From: Ruminococcus_G sp964621905
GTDB taxonomy: Bacteria > Bacillota > Clostridia > Lachnospirales > Lachnospiraceae
Direction of reading: 5' to 3'
DNA length: 64,000 nt
NCBI GenBank assembly: GCA_964621905.1
Contig: CAZUNG010000005.1
Location: forward strand, 62,001 to 126,000
Shown: one piece after another, positions 18,786-27,365 of the stretch
Numbering within the stretch: position 1 is the stretch's first letter
Layout: every line of letters begins with the position of its first letter
The notes under the pieces: model-generated
The model's database searches: none
Told to the model about the DNA's origin: nothing
Seen by the model: only the letters and a program-made list of their open reading frames with translations
Translations under genes and position numbers: made by a program

Positions 18786-18814
18786 TTGACACACAGGCGT
18801 AAAAAAGCTATACT
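18786..18814 (+). promoter_or_regulatory. Promoter of the Mn2+ riboswitch-P-type ATPase unit
   Basis: A perfect -35 box TTGACA (18786-18791), 17-base spacer and TATACT (18809-18814), directly after azlD. Transcription would start near 18821, at the 5' edge of the riboswitch. Confidence 0.75.
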
Positions 18815-18828
18815 TGAAACCAATCGAA

Positions 18829-18985
18829 TTGCATTAAAAGGGAGTAGTTTAAATGCATTGTCAACAAACGCGGCTGCGGGATGCAGTCTGGTGATGCATG
18901 CCTTTGAAAGAATGGTTACAAGACTTTTAATGTACTTATGGAAGATGCGAAATTCCACAAGTACATTAAAAGTCTTTTTCTTTTG
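18829..18985 (+). ncRNA. yybP-ykoY manganese riboswitch with terminator
   Basis: The conserved elements are in order: GGGAGTAG (18840-18847), GTCAACAA (18860-18867), CTGGTGATGCATGCCTTTGAAAG near 18888-18910, and ACAAGACTTTT. Helix P1 can form between CATTAAAAG (18832-18840) and CTTTTAATG (18924-18932). The same 3' strand is the left arm of an 18-base perfect terminator hairpin (18920-18937 with 18959-18976) followed by TTTTTCTTTT. The two structures exclude each other. Mn2+ stabilising P1 would prevent termination and switch the ATPase on, as is established for this riboswitch class. Confidence 0.9.
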
Positions 18986-19050
18986 GGAAAATTCACAGTG
19001 TTATTGTACAGTGCAGTCAAAACAAGACAAAACGAATGGAGGAAAAAAGT

Positions 19051-21657
19051 ATGGTGTGGTACCAGAAAAATGGTGAGCAGGTGCTAAAAGAACTGGGGGT
19101 ATCCAGTGACGGACTGACGGCCGGAAAGGCGTCGGACATCCTGAAAGAAAAAGGTGAAAATGTTCTTCAGGAAGGTACCAAAAAAAGTGCTGTACAGGTG
19201 TTTTTTGAACAGTTTAAAGACCTGCTGGTAGTCATTCTGATTGTGGCGGCGGTCATTTCCATGTTCTCCGGAAATGTGGAAAGTACCATTGTCATTGTGG
19301 CAGTTATTATTCTGAATGCGATTCTGGGGACGGTGCAGCATGAAAAAGCGCAGAAATCTCTGGAAAGCCTGAAGTCTTTGTCTTCCCCGAGCGCCAAAGT
19401 CATTCGTGACGGCCAGAAGATTGAGATTGATTCCAAGGAAGTGGTGCCAGGTGATATTCTTCTTCTTGAGGCCGGAGATATGGTGGTGGCGGACGGACGT
19501 ATTCTGCACAATTATTCGCTGCAGGTCAATGAAAGCTCTCTGACCGGGGAATCAACCAATGTGGAAAAAACAGAAGTGACGTTAAAAGGGGAACTTCCGC
19601 TCGGTGACAGGGTCAACATGATCTACTCCGGAAGCCTGGTCACGTATGGCCGTGCGGAAGCGGTTGTCACAGAAACAGGAATGGATACGGAGATGGGCAA
19701 GATTGCCAGTCTCATGAATGCTACGCAGGAGAAAAAAACACCGCTGCAGGTCAGCCTTGACAATTTCAGCAGTAAACTGGCCGTCGTCATTATGATTATC
19801 TGTGCCGTCGTATTTGCCTTGAGTCTGTACCGCAGAATGCCGATTCTGGATTCGCTGATGTTTGCTGTGGCACTTGCCGTGGCTGCGATTCCGGAAGCAC
19901 TGAGTTCGATCGTTACGATCGTGCAGGCGATGGGAACGCAGAAGATGGCCAGGGAAAATGCAATCATCAAAGAGCTGAAAGCAGTGGAAAGTCTGGGATG
20001 TGTTTCTGTTATCTGTTCCGATAAGACGGGAACCTTGACACAGAATAAGATGACGGTTCAGAAAATATATATTGACGGTCAGATTCTGAAGCCCGAACAG
20101 CTGGATCTGCATAACCAGCTGCACCGGTATATCCTTTACAATGCGATCCTTACCAATGATTCTGCGATCGTTGACGGGAAGGGGATCGGTGATCCTACGG
20201 AATTTGCGCTGCTGGAAATGGCCAGAAAGACCAGTGTGGATGACGAGATTATGCGGGGAATGATGATGCGGATGGAAGAGATTCCGTTTGATTCGGAACG
20301 GAAACTGATGAGTACCAAGTATGCACTTCACGGAGTACCGACGATTCTCACGAAAGGTGCGGTTGATGTGCTTTTGCCGAGAACCACGCATATCAGAACG
20401 ACGGAAGGCATTTTTGAAATGACAGAAGCCGACCGCAGCAGGATCACAGAGCAGAATATGGAGTTTTCTTCGCAGGGACTTCGTGTGCTGGCATTTGGAT
20501 ATAAGGAAGTGGATGAGGATCATGTTCTCTCTCTGGAATCAGAAAACAGTTATACATTCCTGGGACTGATCGCCATGGTGGATCCTCCGAGGACAGAATC
20601 CGTCCGGGCGGTCGCTGATGCAAAACGGGCGGGGATCCGTACGGTCATGATTACCGGGGATCATAAAGTGACCGCAGCTGCTATTGCCAGACAGATAGGG
20701 ATTTTTGAAGACGGGGATCTGGCGGTGACAGGAACAGAACTGGATGCCATGTCCGAGGAAGAGCTGGACCGGGATATTGAAAAAATATCTGTGTATGCCA
20801 GAGTATCGCCGGAAAATAAGATACGGATTGTGGACGCATGGCAGCGCAAAGGGAACATCGTATCAATGACGGGAGACGGCGTCAATGATGCTCCGGCACT
20901 TAAAAAAGCTGATATCGGTGTAGCCATGGGAATTACCGGGACGGAAGTATCGAAAGATGCGGCGTCGATGATTCTGGCAGATGATAATTTTGCGACGATC
21001 ATGAAAGCCGTTGCGAATGGAAGAAATGTATACCGGAATATCAAGAATGCGATAAAATTTCTGCTGTCGGGGAACATGGCGGGTATCCTGTCTGTACTGT
21101 ATACTTCTGTTATGGGACTTCCGGTTCCTTTTGCTCCCGTGCATCTGCTGTTTATCAATCTTTTGACGGACTCCATGCCGGCGATTGCGATTGGTATGGA
21201 GCCGGCGGAAAAAAACCTGCTTTCACAGAAACCAAGGGATCCCAAAACCGGGATTTTGACAAAAGATTTTATGATCGCACTGTTTGTGCAGGGAGGATTG
21301 ATTGCAGTCTGTACAATGGCGGCATTTACCGTCGGACTGAGAAGCCAGAATGCCGCTGTTGCCAGTACCATGGCTTTCTGTACACTGACGCTGGCAAGAC
21401 TGTTTCACGGATTTAACTGCAGAAGTGACCAGTCGATATTTAAAATTGGTTTCAGAAGGAACTGGTACAGCCTCGGTGCGTTTGCGGCAGGTGTCGTACT
21501 GCTCAGCCTGGTGATGTTTGTGCCATTCCTGAAAAGAGTATTTTCTGTTGCGACGCTGACCGGACATCAGATCGGCATTGTCTATCTGCTGGCTGTCGTT
21601 CCAACGGTCTTGATCCAGCTTGTAAAAATCATGAAAGGGGCTGTCAGCCGTTCGTAA
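19051..21657 (+). CDS. Cation-transporting P-type ATPase (P2 type; likely Ca2+/Mn2+ efflux)
   Basis: An 868-residue ion pump. The phosphorylated aspartate is D324 in CSDKTGTLTQNKM. The actuator motif LTGES, ion-site motif PEALSS in membrane segment 4, MTGDGVNDAPALKKADIGVAMG hinge and about ten membrane segments are present. It has the N-terminal cation ATPase domain and belongs with SERCA/PMR1-like Ca2+ and Mn2+ pumps. ATG 19051 follows GGAGG at 8 bases. The Mn2+ riboswitch in its leader makes manganese-induced efflux the most likely role; related riboswitch-controlled pumps in lactic acid bacteria and streptococci export Mn2+ or Ca2+. The ion itself is inferred. Confidence 0.9.
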   Translation: MVWYQKNGEQVLKELGVSSDGLTAGKASDILKEKGENVLQEGTKKSAVQVFFEQFKDLLVVILIVAAVISMFSGNVESTIVIVAVIILNAILGTVQHEKAQKSLESLKSLSSPSAKVIRDGQKIEIDSKEVVPGDILLLEAGDMVVADGRILHNYSLQVNESSLTGESTNVEKTEVTLKGELPLGDRVNMIYSGSLVTYGRAEAVVTETGMDTEMGKIASLMNATQEKKTPLQVSLDNFSSKLAVVIMIICAVVFALSLYRRMPILDSLMFAVALAVAAIPEALSSIVTIVQAMGTQKMARENAIIKELKAVESLGCVSVICSDKTGTLTQNKMTVQKIYIDGQILKPEQLDLHNQLHRYILYNAILTNDSAIVDGKGIGDPTEFALLEMARKTSVDDEIMRGMMMRMEEIPFDSERKLMSTKYALHGVPTILTKGAVDVLLPRTTHIRTTEGIFEMTEADRSRITEQNMEFSSQGLRVLAFGYKEVDEDHVLSLESENSYTFLGLIAMVDPPRTESVRAVADAKRAGIRTVMITGDHKVTAAAIARQIGIFEDGDLAVTGTELDAMSEEELDRDIEKISVYARVSPENKIRIVDAWQRKGNIVSMTGDGVNDAPALKKADIGVAMGITGTEVSKDAASMILADDNFATIMKAVANGRNVYRNIKNAIKFLLSGNMAGILSVLYTSVMGLPVPFAPVHLLFINLLTDSMPAIAIGMEPAEKNLLSQKPRDPKTGILTKDFMIALFVQGGLIAVCTMAAFTVGLRSQNAAVASTMAFCTLTLARLFHGFNCRSDQSIFKIGFRRNWYSLGAFAAGVVLLSLVMFVPFLKRVFSVATLTGHQIGIVYLLAVVPTVLIQLVKIMKGAVSRS

Positions 21658-21745
21658 AAATTCTGATGCGGATGTGGAAAGAATCAGTTATAATCATGTC
21701 ATAGATACAGTTTGGAAGAGTCATTAGTGAGAAAGGACCATGGAT

Positions 21746-22786
21746 ATGAAACAGAGTGTTTTTGGGAAAACAACATCAGGGGAGACCGTTACCCAGTATG
21801 AAATCAGCAATAAAAACGGTATGTCCATCCGGCTTATCGATTACGGAGCCATACTGGTTTCAGTGCGGATACCGGCTGGAAACGGAAATATGAAAGATGT
21901 CGTGCTTGGTTATGACGATATGAAAGGATATGAGATGAATCCGCCTCATTTCGGGGCTGTCATCGGCCGGGGAGCGAACCGCATTGAAAATGGAACCTTC
22001 CGGCTGAATGGAACCGTATATCAGCTGGGCAAAAATAATAATGGAAATAACCTCCACAGCGGCCCGGATCTGTATGAACACCGCATATGGAACGTGACAA
22101 AAGCTGTTGACCGACAGGTGACATTTACACTTTGCAGCCCGGCTATGGATCAGGGATTTCCGGGAACCCTGGAAATCTCCGTAACGTATGAACTGACAGA
22201 TGAAAATGAAGTGATTCTGCATTACACGGGGTCGGCAGATGAGGATACCGTTGTCAACATGACAAACCATTCGTATTTTAACCTGAGCGGCCATGAGGAT
22301 CCATCGATTATGAATCATACGGTATGGATAAACGCGGACAGTTTCACGCCGGTAAAAGACGAAAAGGCGATTCCGACCGGAACAGTCCAGCCGGTAAAAG
22401 GAACCCCGATGGATTTTACGAAGACAACAGAAATTGGTGCAAATATGGATATGGGATACGAACAGCTGAAGTATACAGGCGGATATGATCACAATTATGT
22501 CCTGAACCAGTATGACAAAAGGGTGCGCCCTGCTGCGAAAGTCAGCAGTCCCGAAAGCGGGATATCCATGGAAGTACTGACAGATACCCCCGGCATGCAG
22601 TTTTACATCGGAAATTTTATCAAAGGTCCTGTGGGGAAAGGTCAGACGGCTTACCAGCCGCGGCAGGGACTCTGTCTGGAGACGCAGTTTTTTCCAAACT
22701 CTGTAAATGAGCCGGCATTTGAAAGCCCGGTTTTGAAAAAAGGGCAGAAATATGATTCAACGACAATTTACAGGTTTGAGTTTTAA
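21746..22786 (+). CDS. galM: Aldose 1-epimerase (galactose mutarotase)
   Basis: Interconverts alpha and beta anomers of hexoses. A 346-residue GalM-type protein with GAVIGRGANRI, NNGNNLHSGP (substrate-binding His), VNMTNHSYFNLSGH (catalytic His) and CLETQFFPNSVNEP (catalytic Glu) in the family order. The start is ambiguous between ATG 21740 and ATG 21746; AAAGGA at 21732-21737 favours the second. It is a single gene, ended by a strong bidirectional terminator. Confidence 0.92.
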   Translation: MKQSVFGKTTSGETVTQYEISNKNGMSIRLIDYGAILVSVRIPAGNGNMKDVVLGYDDMKGYEMNPPHFGAVIGRGANRIENGTFRLNGTVYQLGKNNNGNNLHSGPDLYEHRIWNVTKAVDRQVTFTLCSPAMDQGFPGTLEISVTYELTDENEVILHYTGSADEDTVVNMTNHSYFNLSGHEDPSIMNHTVWINADSFTPVKDEKAIPTGTVQPVKGTPMDFTKTTEIGANMDMGYEQLKYTGGYDHNYVLNQYDKRVRPAAKVSSPESGISMEVLTDTPGMQFYIGNFIKGPVGKGQTAYQPRQGLCLETQFFPNSVNEPAFESPVLKKGQKYDSTTIYRFEF

Positions 22787-22799
22787 TCATTGAAAGTTA

Positions 22800-22848
22800 A
22801 AAAAGGTATCGGCCGTCCGCAAAAAAGGACGGCCGATACCTTTTTAAA
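22800..22848. terminator. Bidirectional terminator between galM and the convergent hydrolase
   Basis: A perfect 19-base inverted repeat (22800-22818 with 22827-22845), loop GCAAAAAA, with A-run on the left and T-run on the right, so it can end transcription from both sides. It touches the stop codon of the minus-strand gene. Confidence 0.9.
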
Positions 22849-23377
22849 TGATTTCTATCTGACACATCTTCATCGCATTCAGTGCATTTTTGTGACTTTC
22901 GGGTGTAACCCCGGCGCAGCAGGAGGCGTCTACCAGGATTCGAACTTCCGGAAGAAATGTTTTGACCAGCAGGGCATTTGAAATCACACAGATATCAGTA
23001 CACAGACCGATGAGCTCCACGCTTTTAACATCATCATACGTTCCGGATGCAAGATCCGCGGCGAATGCCGAGGAACCAAAGGCTGCTTTTTCATAGACTG
23101 TATAGGGGCGTCCCGTTATAAGACTTTGGACATCGCGCTGCAGTTTCCAGCCGTCTGTATCGCGGATGCAGTGTTTTACCGGAAGATTTCTGCCTTCCAG
23201 AGTGTCCAGGTATTCTTCCGTGTGCGTATCCATCGTCAAAATGACAGGGGCATTTTCCGCCTGATACTGCCGGATTTTTTGCAGAACGCCTGGAACGGCT
23301 GCCTCTGCTTCTGCTGTCCCGAGAGAGCCGGTAATAAAATCATTCTGCATATCGACAACAATCAATAATTTTCTCAT
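22844..23377 (-). CDS. Isochorismatase/nicotinamidase-family cysteine hydrolase
   Basis: A 177-residue hydrolase with the family triad: D9 (VVDMQNDF), K97 (VYEKAAFGSSAF) and the nucleophile C130 (GLCTDICVIS). D50 and H52 (MDTHTEEY) resemble the metal-binding residues of nicotinamidases. It may deamidate nicotinamide for NAD salvage, but the family also holds other amidases, so pncA is not assigned. GAAGGAGAT lies before its ATG on the minus strand. It is monocistronic and convergent with galM. Confidence 0.82.
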   Translation of the reverse strand: MRKLLIVVDMQNDFITGSLGTAEAEAAVPGVLQKIRQYQAENAPVILTMDTHTEEYLDTLEGRNLPVKHCIRDTDGWKLQRDVQSLITGRPYTVYEKAAFGSSAFAADLASGTYDDVKSVELIGLCTDICVISNALLVKTFLPEVRILVDASCCAGVTPESHKNALNAMKMCQIEII

Positions 23378-23624
23378 GATTTTTTATCTCCTTCTTTTTC
23401 TGATATTTTATCAGATATTTAAATAGTCTGGTATCAGTTTTAAAGAAATATTAAGAAATTTCAATATGAAATCTTAAATGCTCCATATTATCCTGAAGGG
23501 GAAGAATACAAAAGCTATATTACAAAAATGTAAGATTCATGTCAGGCAAATCGATGGCTGGCGTTCAAACGGAATGTTAAACTTGAGATATACTTGATGA
23601 AAAATGCGGACAGGAGGGAATCCG
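23378..23624 (+). other. AT-rich intergenic region before the glycosyltransferases
   Basis: This divergent gap between the hydrolase and the first glycosyltransferase should hold both promoters. I see AT-rich sequence with short inverted repeats around 23453-23477 (AAGAAATTTC and GAAATCTT), but no promoter pair close enough to consensus to place. Confidence 0.4.
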
Positions 23625-24854
23625 ATGAAAATACTGATTACAACAGACTGGTATATACCTGCAGTGAACGGAGTTGTGACGTCCGTTTTGAATCTGAAAA
23701 AAGAGATGGAGAAAAGAGGACATGAGGTCCGAGTCCTCACGCTGGCTGAGGATGGCAGGCAGTATAAAAAAGACAATGTATATTACCTGAAATCTTTTGG
23801 GATCGGAAAAATATATCCGGATGCGAGAGCTGCAATTTCACCGAAAAACAAATACGTAAAAGAGCTCATCTGGTGGAATCCGGATATTGTACATTCGCAG
23901 TGTGAGTTTACGACGTTTTTAAGCGCGCTGAAGATTTCCAGAAAATGTGGATGCCCGATTGTCCATACGTATCATACGGTATATGAGGACTATACCCATT
24001 ATTTTTCTCCGTCAGCTACGGTTGGCAGAAAGGTTGTGTCGGTTTGGAGCCGTCGTCTTCTGTCCAAGGTTGATGCGGTAGTGGCTCCGACAGAGAAAGT
24101 GCGCGGTTTATTGAAAACATATGGTGTGGAGACACCGGTCTCTGTTGTGCCGACCGGCATCAATCTCAGAAAATATCAGCAGTCACCGGATGAAGAACGC
24201 ACGGCTCGGCTGAAAAAACAGCTTGGGATACCAGAAGACCATAAAGTAATTGTAAGTGTGGGACGACTTGCAAGAGAAAAAAATATTACAGAAATGCTGC
24301 AGTACATCAAGAATACCAAACGCGAAGATATCACATACCTTCTTGTGGGAGACGGACCATGCCGCAGTGAACTGGAGCAGGAGACAGTGCGCCTTGGAAT
24401 GCAGGGACAGGTAGTCTTTGCCGGCATGGTAAAGCCAAAGGATGTAGGAGATTACTACCGGCTGGGTGATATCTTTGTCAGTGCATCCAACAGTGAAACG
24501 CAGGGGCTTACCTATATTGAGGCGTTAGCCAATGAACTCCCAGCGCTCTGCAGAAAGGATGAGTGTCTGTCGCATGTGATTTCGGATGGCCGTAATGGAT
24601 ATCAGTATCGAAATTATGAAGAGTTTCGGGAATATTTCAACCGGCTGCTGGACGATGAGAAATTGCGAAAAGAAATGGCAGTCTGTGCCGGAAAATCTGC
24701 CTGGCGTTATTCAATGGAGAATTTTGGGGAAAGTATGGAACAGATTTACAGACATGCTGTTAGCCGGCCGACAGCCGGTATGGAGCAGGTGTTATACCGG
24801 ATGATAGTGTCCGACAGTGTGAGAGGAGGAAGAAAATGTACAAAATCAATATGA
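23625..24854 (+). CDS. GT4 glycosyltransferase, probably diacylglycerol glucosyltransferase-like
   Basis: A 409-residue GT-B glycosyltransferase. The start KILITTDWYIPAVNGVVTSVLNLKKEMEKRGHEV is typical of GT4 enzymes such as Acholeplasma monoglucosyldiacylglycerol synthase. The donor site has VPTGINLRKY, VSVGRLAREKN and the ETQGLTYIEALA motif of GT4. No membrane segment is seen, so it would be membrane-associated from the cytosol. ATG 23625 follows AGGAGGGA. It overlaps a second GT4 gene by 19 bases, and the pair is followed by a small membrane protein. The lipid substrate is inferred from this arrangement. Confidence 0.82.
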   Translation: MKILITTDWYIPAVNGVVTSVLNLKKEMEKRGHEVRVLTLAEDGRQYKKDNVYYLKSFGIGKIYPDARAAISPKNKYVKELIWWNPDIVHSQCEFTTFLSALKISRKCGCPIVHTYHTVYEDYTHYFSPSATVGRKVVSVWSRRLLSKVDAVVAPTEKVRGLLKTYGVETPVSVVPTGINLRKYQQSPDEERTARLKKQLGIPEDHKVIVSVGRLAREKNITEMLQYIKNTKREDITYLLVGDGPCRSELEQETVRLGMQGQVVFAGMVKPKDVGDYYRLGDIFVSASNSETQGLTYIEALANELPALCRKDECLSHVISDGRNGYQYRNYEEFREYFNRLLDDEKLRKEMAVCAGKSAWRYSMENFGESMEQIYRHAVSRPTAGMEQVLYRMIVSDSVRGGRKCTKSI

Positions 24855-25885
24855 TGTCGAAGGCTGATGCTGCAAAAGGGCACGGGGTATTGTCTGCACA
24901 TGATGAACAGGTAGCGCTTGTGAGGGATATGCTGGGTGACAGCTTTGAGGTTGTGGAGAACGCTAAAGAAATGAGCGATATCACGCATTATCATTCCATC
25001 AACCCGGAATTTCTGGCGGCAGTCCCATTTCATAAAAAGAGGGGAACGACTGTCGGATACGTTCACTTTCTGCCGGAGACTGTGGAAAACAGTATACGCC
25101 TTCCGGGCTTTGCCAGAAAACTGTTCGATTGGTATATGATCACTTTTTATAAAAAGATGGATCATCTGGTGACGGTCAATCCTTATTTTATCAATGCGCT
25201 GGAGAAGTACGGGGTGCCGAGAGAGAAGGTCACATATATACCGAATGTGGTGTCGGAAGAGCGGTTCTGTCCGCTGCCGATGCAAAGGCGGCGCGAAGTG
25301 CGCAGAGAATATGGTCTGGATGAAGAAACGTTTACGGTCTTAAGTGCGGGGCAGCTTCAGAAACGAAAAGGTGTTATGGATTTTATACGAATTGCCCGGA
25401 GTATGCCGAAGATCCAGTTCGTGTGGGCCGGAGGCTTCTCTTTCGGAAAGATATCGGACGGTTATGATGAGATTAAAAAAGCGCTGAAAGAACTGCCGGA
25501 GAATGTCAGATTTCTCGGTATGGTGGAACGGGAACGGATGAATGATATTTATAATATGGCAGACGTCATGTTTTTGGCTTTTTACGAAGAATTATTTCCG
25601 ATGACGATTCTGGAGGCGATGAACTGCGGACTTCCGATCGTGGTGAGAGATCTGGAAATTTATCAGCCGATTCTGTTTGATTATGTTCTGAAGGGAAATA
25701 CTGACAGAGAGTTTAAGATTCTGCTGAGACGCCTGAGCAGGGAACCCGGGTTTTACATGGAGGCGGCCCACCAGTCGTTTGCGGGACACAAATTTTACAG
25801 CAGAGAGCATGTGGCCCGGTTATGGAGACAGTATTATCTGAGTCTGGTTGCGGGAAAAGCAATGAGAAAAACGGCAGAATATTAA
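24836..25885 (+). CDS. GT4 glycosyltransferase, second of the pair
   Basis: A 349-residue GT4 enzyme. Its start YKINMMSKADAAKGHGVLSAHDEQVALV resembles the second enzyme of Gram-positive glycolipid pairs (LafA/CpoA type), which adds a second sugar to monoglycosyl-diacylglycerol. Donor-site features are IPNVVSEERF, LSAGQLQKRKG and EELFPMTILEAMNCGLPIV. GAGAGGAGGA precedes the ATG inside the end of the first gene, so the two are made together. A role in diglycosyl-lipid or lipoteichoic acid anchor synthesis is likely but not shown. Confidence 0.8.
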   Translation: MYKINMMSKADAAKGHGVLSAHDEQVALVRDMLGDSFEVVENAKEMSDITHYHSINPEFLAAVPFHKKRGTTVGYVHFLPETVENSIRLPGFARKLFDWYMITFYKKMDHLVTVNPYFINALEKYGVPREKVTYIPNVVSEERFCPLPMQRRREVRREYGLDEETFTVLSAGQLQKRKGVMDFIRIARSMPKIQFVWAGGFSFGKISDGYDEIKKALKELPENVRFLGMVERERMNDIYNMADVMFLAFYEELFPMTILEAMNCGLPIVVRDLEIYQPILFDYVLKGNTDREFKILLRRLSREPGFYMEAAHQSFAGHKFYSREHVARLWRQYYLSLVAGKAMRKTAEY

Positions 25886-25904
25886 AGACAGACAAGGAGA
25901 AGAT

Positions 25905-26504
25905 ATGGGAAAAAAATATACCGTTTACTGCATGAATGCGGTGGCGGCCCTGGGACTCATCGGGACCGCTGCGTTTATCATATATGGAATTAACAGTCAG
26001 ATCTTTACGTCCCAGGAATCACTGAAGATGTTTCTGGATGGATTCGGAATCTTTGCGCCGGTGATCTTCACAGCACTGCAGATCATTCAGGTTGTCGTAC
26101 CGATTCTTCCTGGAGCAGTCGGATGCCTGGGGGGTGTCCTGATCTTCGGGCCTTTCTGGGGATTTGTCTATAATTATACGGGAATCTGTATCGGCTCTGT
26201 CATTGTGTTTCTGCTGTCCAGGCGTTACGGCAAACCACTGGTTGCGGCAGTCTTTAAGGAAAAAACATTTGATAAATATATCGGATGGCTTGACAAAGGA
26301 AAGAAATTTGACAAGGCATTTGCGGCAGCGATCTTTTTCCCGGTTGCCCCGGATGATCTGCTGTGTTATCTGGCGGGACTTACCGGGATGAAATTTGGAA
26401 AGTTCGCGCTCATCATTCTGCTTGGCAAGCCACTCTCTATTTTCCTGTACAGCCTTGGGCTGACAGGGATCATGCAGGGCATATCGATGCTGTGCGCCTC
26501 GTAG
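25905..26504 (+). CDS. TVP38/TMEM64-family membrane protein (VTT domain)
   Basis: A 199-residue membrane protein with five or six hydrophobic segments. The VTT (DedA/TVP38) core is visible in PILPGAVGCLGGVLIFGPFWGFVYNYTGICIGSVIVFLLSRRYGKP, given here in parts: PILPGAVGC, FGPFWGF and FLLSRRYGKP. Later FFPVAPDDLLCYLAGLTG also fits. Family members are linked to phospholipid or polyprenyl-lipid movement. It follows the GT4 pair after 19 bases, which supports a shared lipid function. It ends 3 bases from the stop of the convergent AraC gene. Confidence 0.8.
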   Translation: MGKKYTVYCMNAVAALGLIGTAAFIIYGINSQIFTSQESLKMFLDGFGIFAPVIFTALQIIQVVVPILPGAVGCLGGVLIFGPFWGFVYNYTGICIGSVIVFLLSRRYGKPLVAAVFKEKTFDKYIGWLDKGKKFDKAFAAAIFFPVAPDDLLCYLAGLTGMKFGKFALIILLGKPLSIFLYSLGLTGIMQGISMLCAS

Positions 26505-26507
26505 TAT

Positions 26508-27350
26508 TCAATGGGCCTGACGGTATTCGCTCGGTGATACCCCCAGTTTCTTGCGGAAATAATACGAAAAATAGGCGTCATTTTGAAAACCGGTACTGAC
26601 TGCAACCTGGCGAATGGTAAGACCAGTGTCCGAGAGTAGGATTTTTGCTGCATTCAGGCGGGTATTTAAGAGATATTCTTTGGGGGAGATTCCGGTTTCC
26701 TCCTTAAATTTTGTGGAGAAATAGCTGGGATTAAGGCAGGCGATGTCTGCCAGTCCCGTCAGTGTCAGAGATTCCTGATAGTGAATCTGAATATAATTCA
26801 TGATTTCACTGATGATGGAATCTCTGGCGTTTTTTTTCATTTTTGTGCGCATCAAAATATCGGACAGTATCAGATGGATATAACTGGAGGTAAGTTCCTC
26901 GCAGAGCGGAGCCTGATTTCGATAGCCGTTTAAAATTTCACGGATGATATCGTACGTCCGTGTCAGGTTAATGGGAACGTAGACGTGTCCGTAACGGCAG
27001 ATCTCAGTTACCAGTGCTTCCGAGGAACAGCCGTCAAAACCGATCCAGTACATTTCGGTGAGTTCATTGGACGCGTAGATGTGGTATTTACGTGTGTCAA
27101 CGACAGCGATTTCATTTTCATGGATCGTATAATCTTTTGCACCTACGATCAGGGAAAGACTTCCCTTTGTGACATAAAGTATGAGAAAACGTATTTCTGT
27201 TGGAGCACTGCGGGAAATCAGGTAGTGCCTGTTTAAAAAATAATGTCCGCACCTGTCCAGAAAAAAGAGATTTTTCCTGGCGAATGTCGATGGAAAATTA
27301 ATATAAAGGTCCGATGGTTCCAGAATGCCGGCTTCTCCGATCGGTTTCAT
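26508..27350 (-). CDS. AraC-family transcriptional regulator
   Basis: A 280-residue regulator. The N-terminal half is a cupin-like sugar-sensing domain (with LILYVTKGSLSLIVG and ENEIAVVDTRKYHIY). The C-terminal 100 residues hold the two helix-turn-helix units (LTLTGLADIACLNPSYFSTKFKEETG and TIRQVAVSTGFQNDAYFSYYFRKKLG, quoted in part). It lies just downstream of another regulator on the same strand, 15 bases away, so both are probably transcribed together. Its target is probably sugar locus B, divergently oriented, but this is only context. Confidence 0.88.
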   Translation of the reverse strand: MKPIGEAGILEPSDLYINFPSTFARKNLFFLDRCGHYFLNRHYLISRSAPTEIRFLILYVTKGSLSLIVGAKDYTIHENEIAVVDTRKYHIYASNELTEMYWIGFDGCSSEALVTEICRYGHVYVPINLTRTYDIIREILNGYRNQAPLCEELTSSYIHLILSDILMRTKMKKNARDSIISEIMNYIQIHYQESLTLTGLADIACLNPSYFSTKFKEETGISPKEYLLNTRLNAAKILLSDTGLTIRQVAVSTGFQNDAYFSYYFRKKLGVSPSEYRQAH

Positions 27351-27365
27351 GGTATCGCCTCCAGT

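Noticed and set aside
18786..19076. 96-codon open frame before the P-type ATPase
   Set aside because: It starts in the promoter and runs through the riboswitch and its terminator; no coding features.
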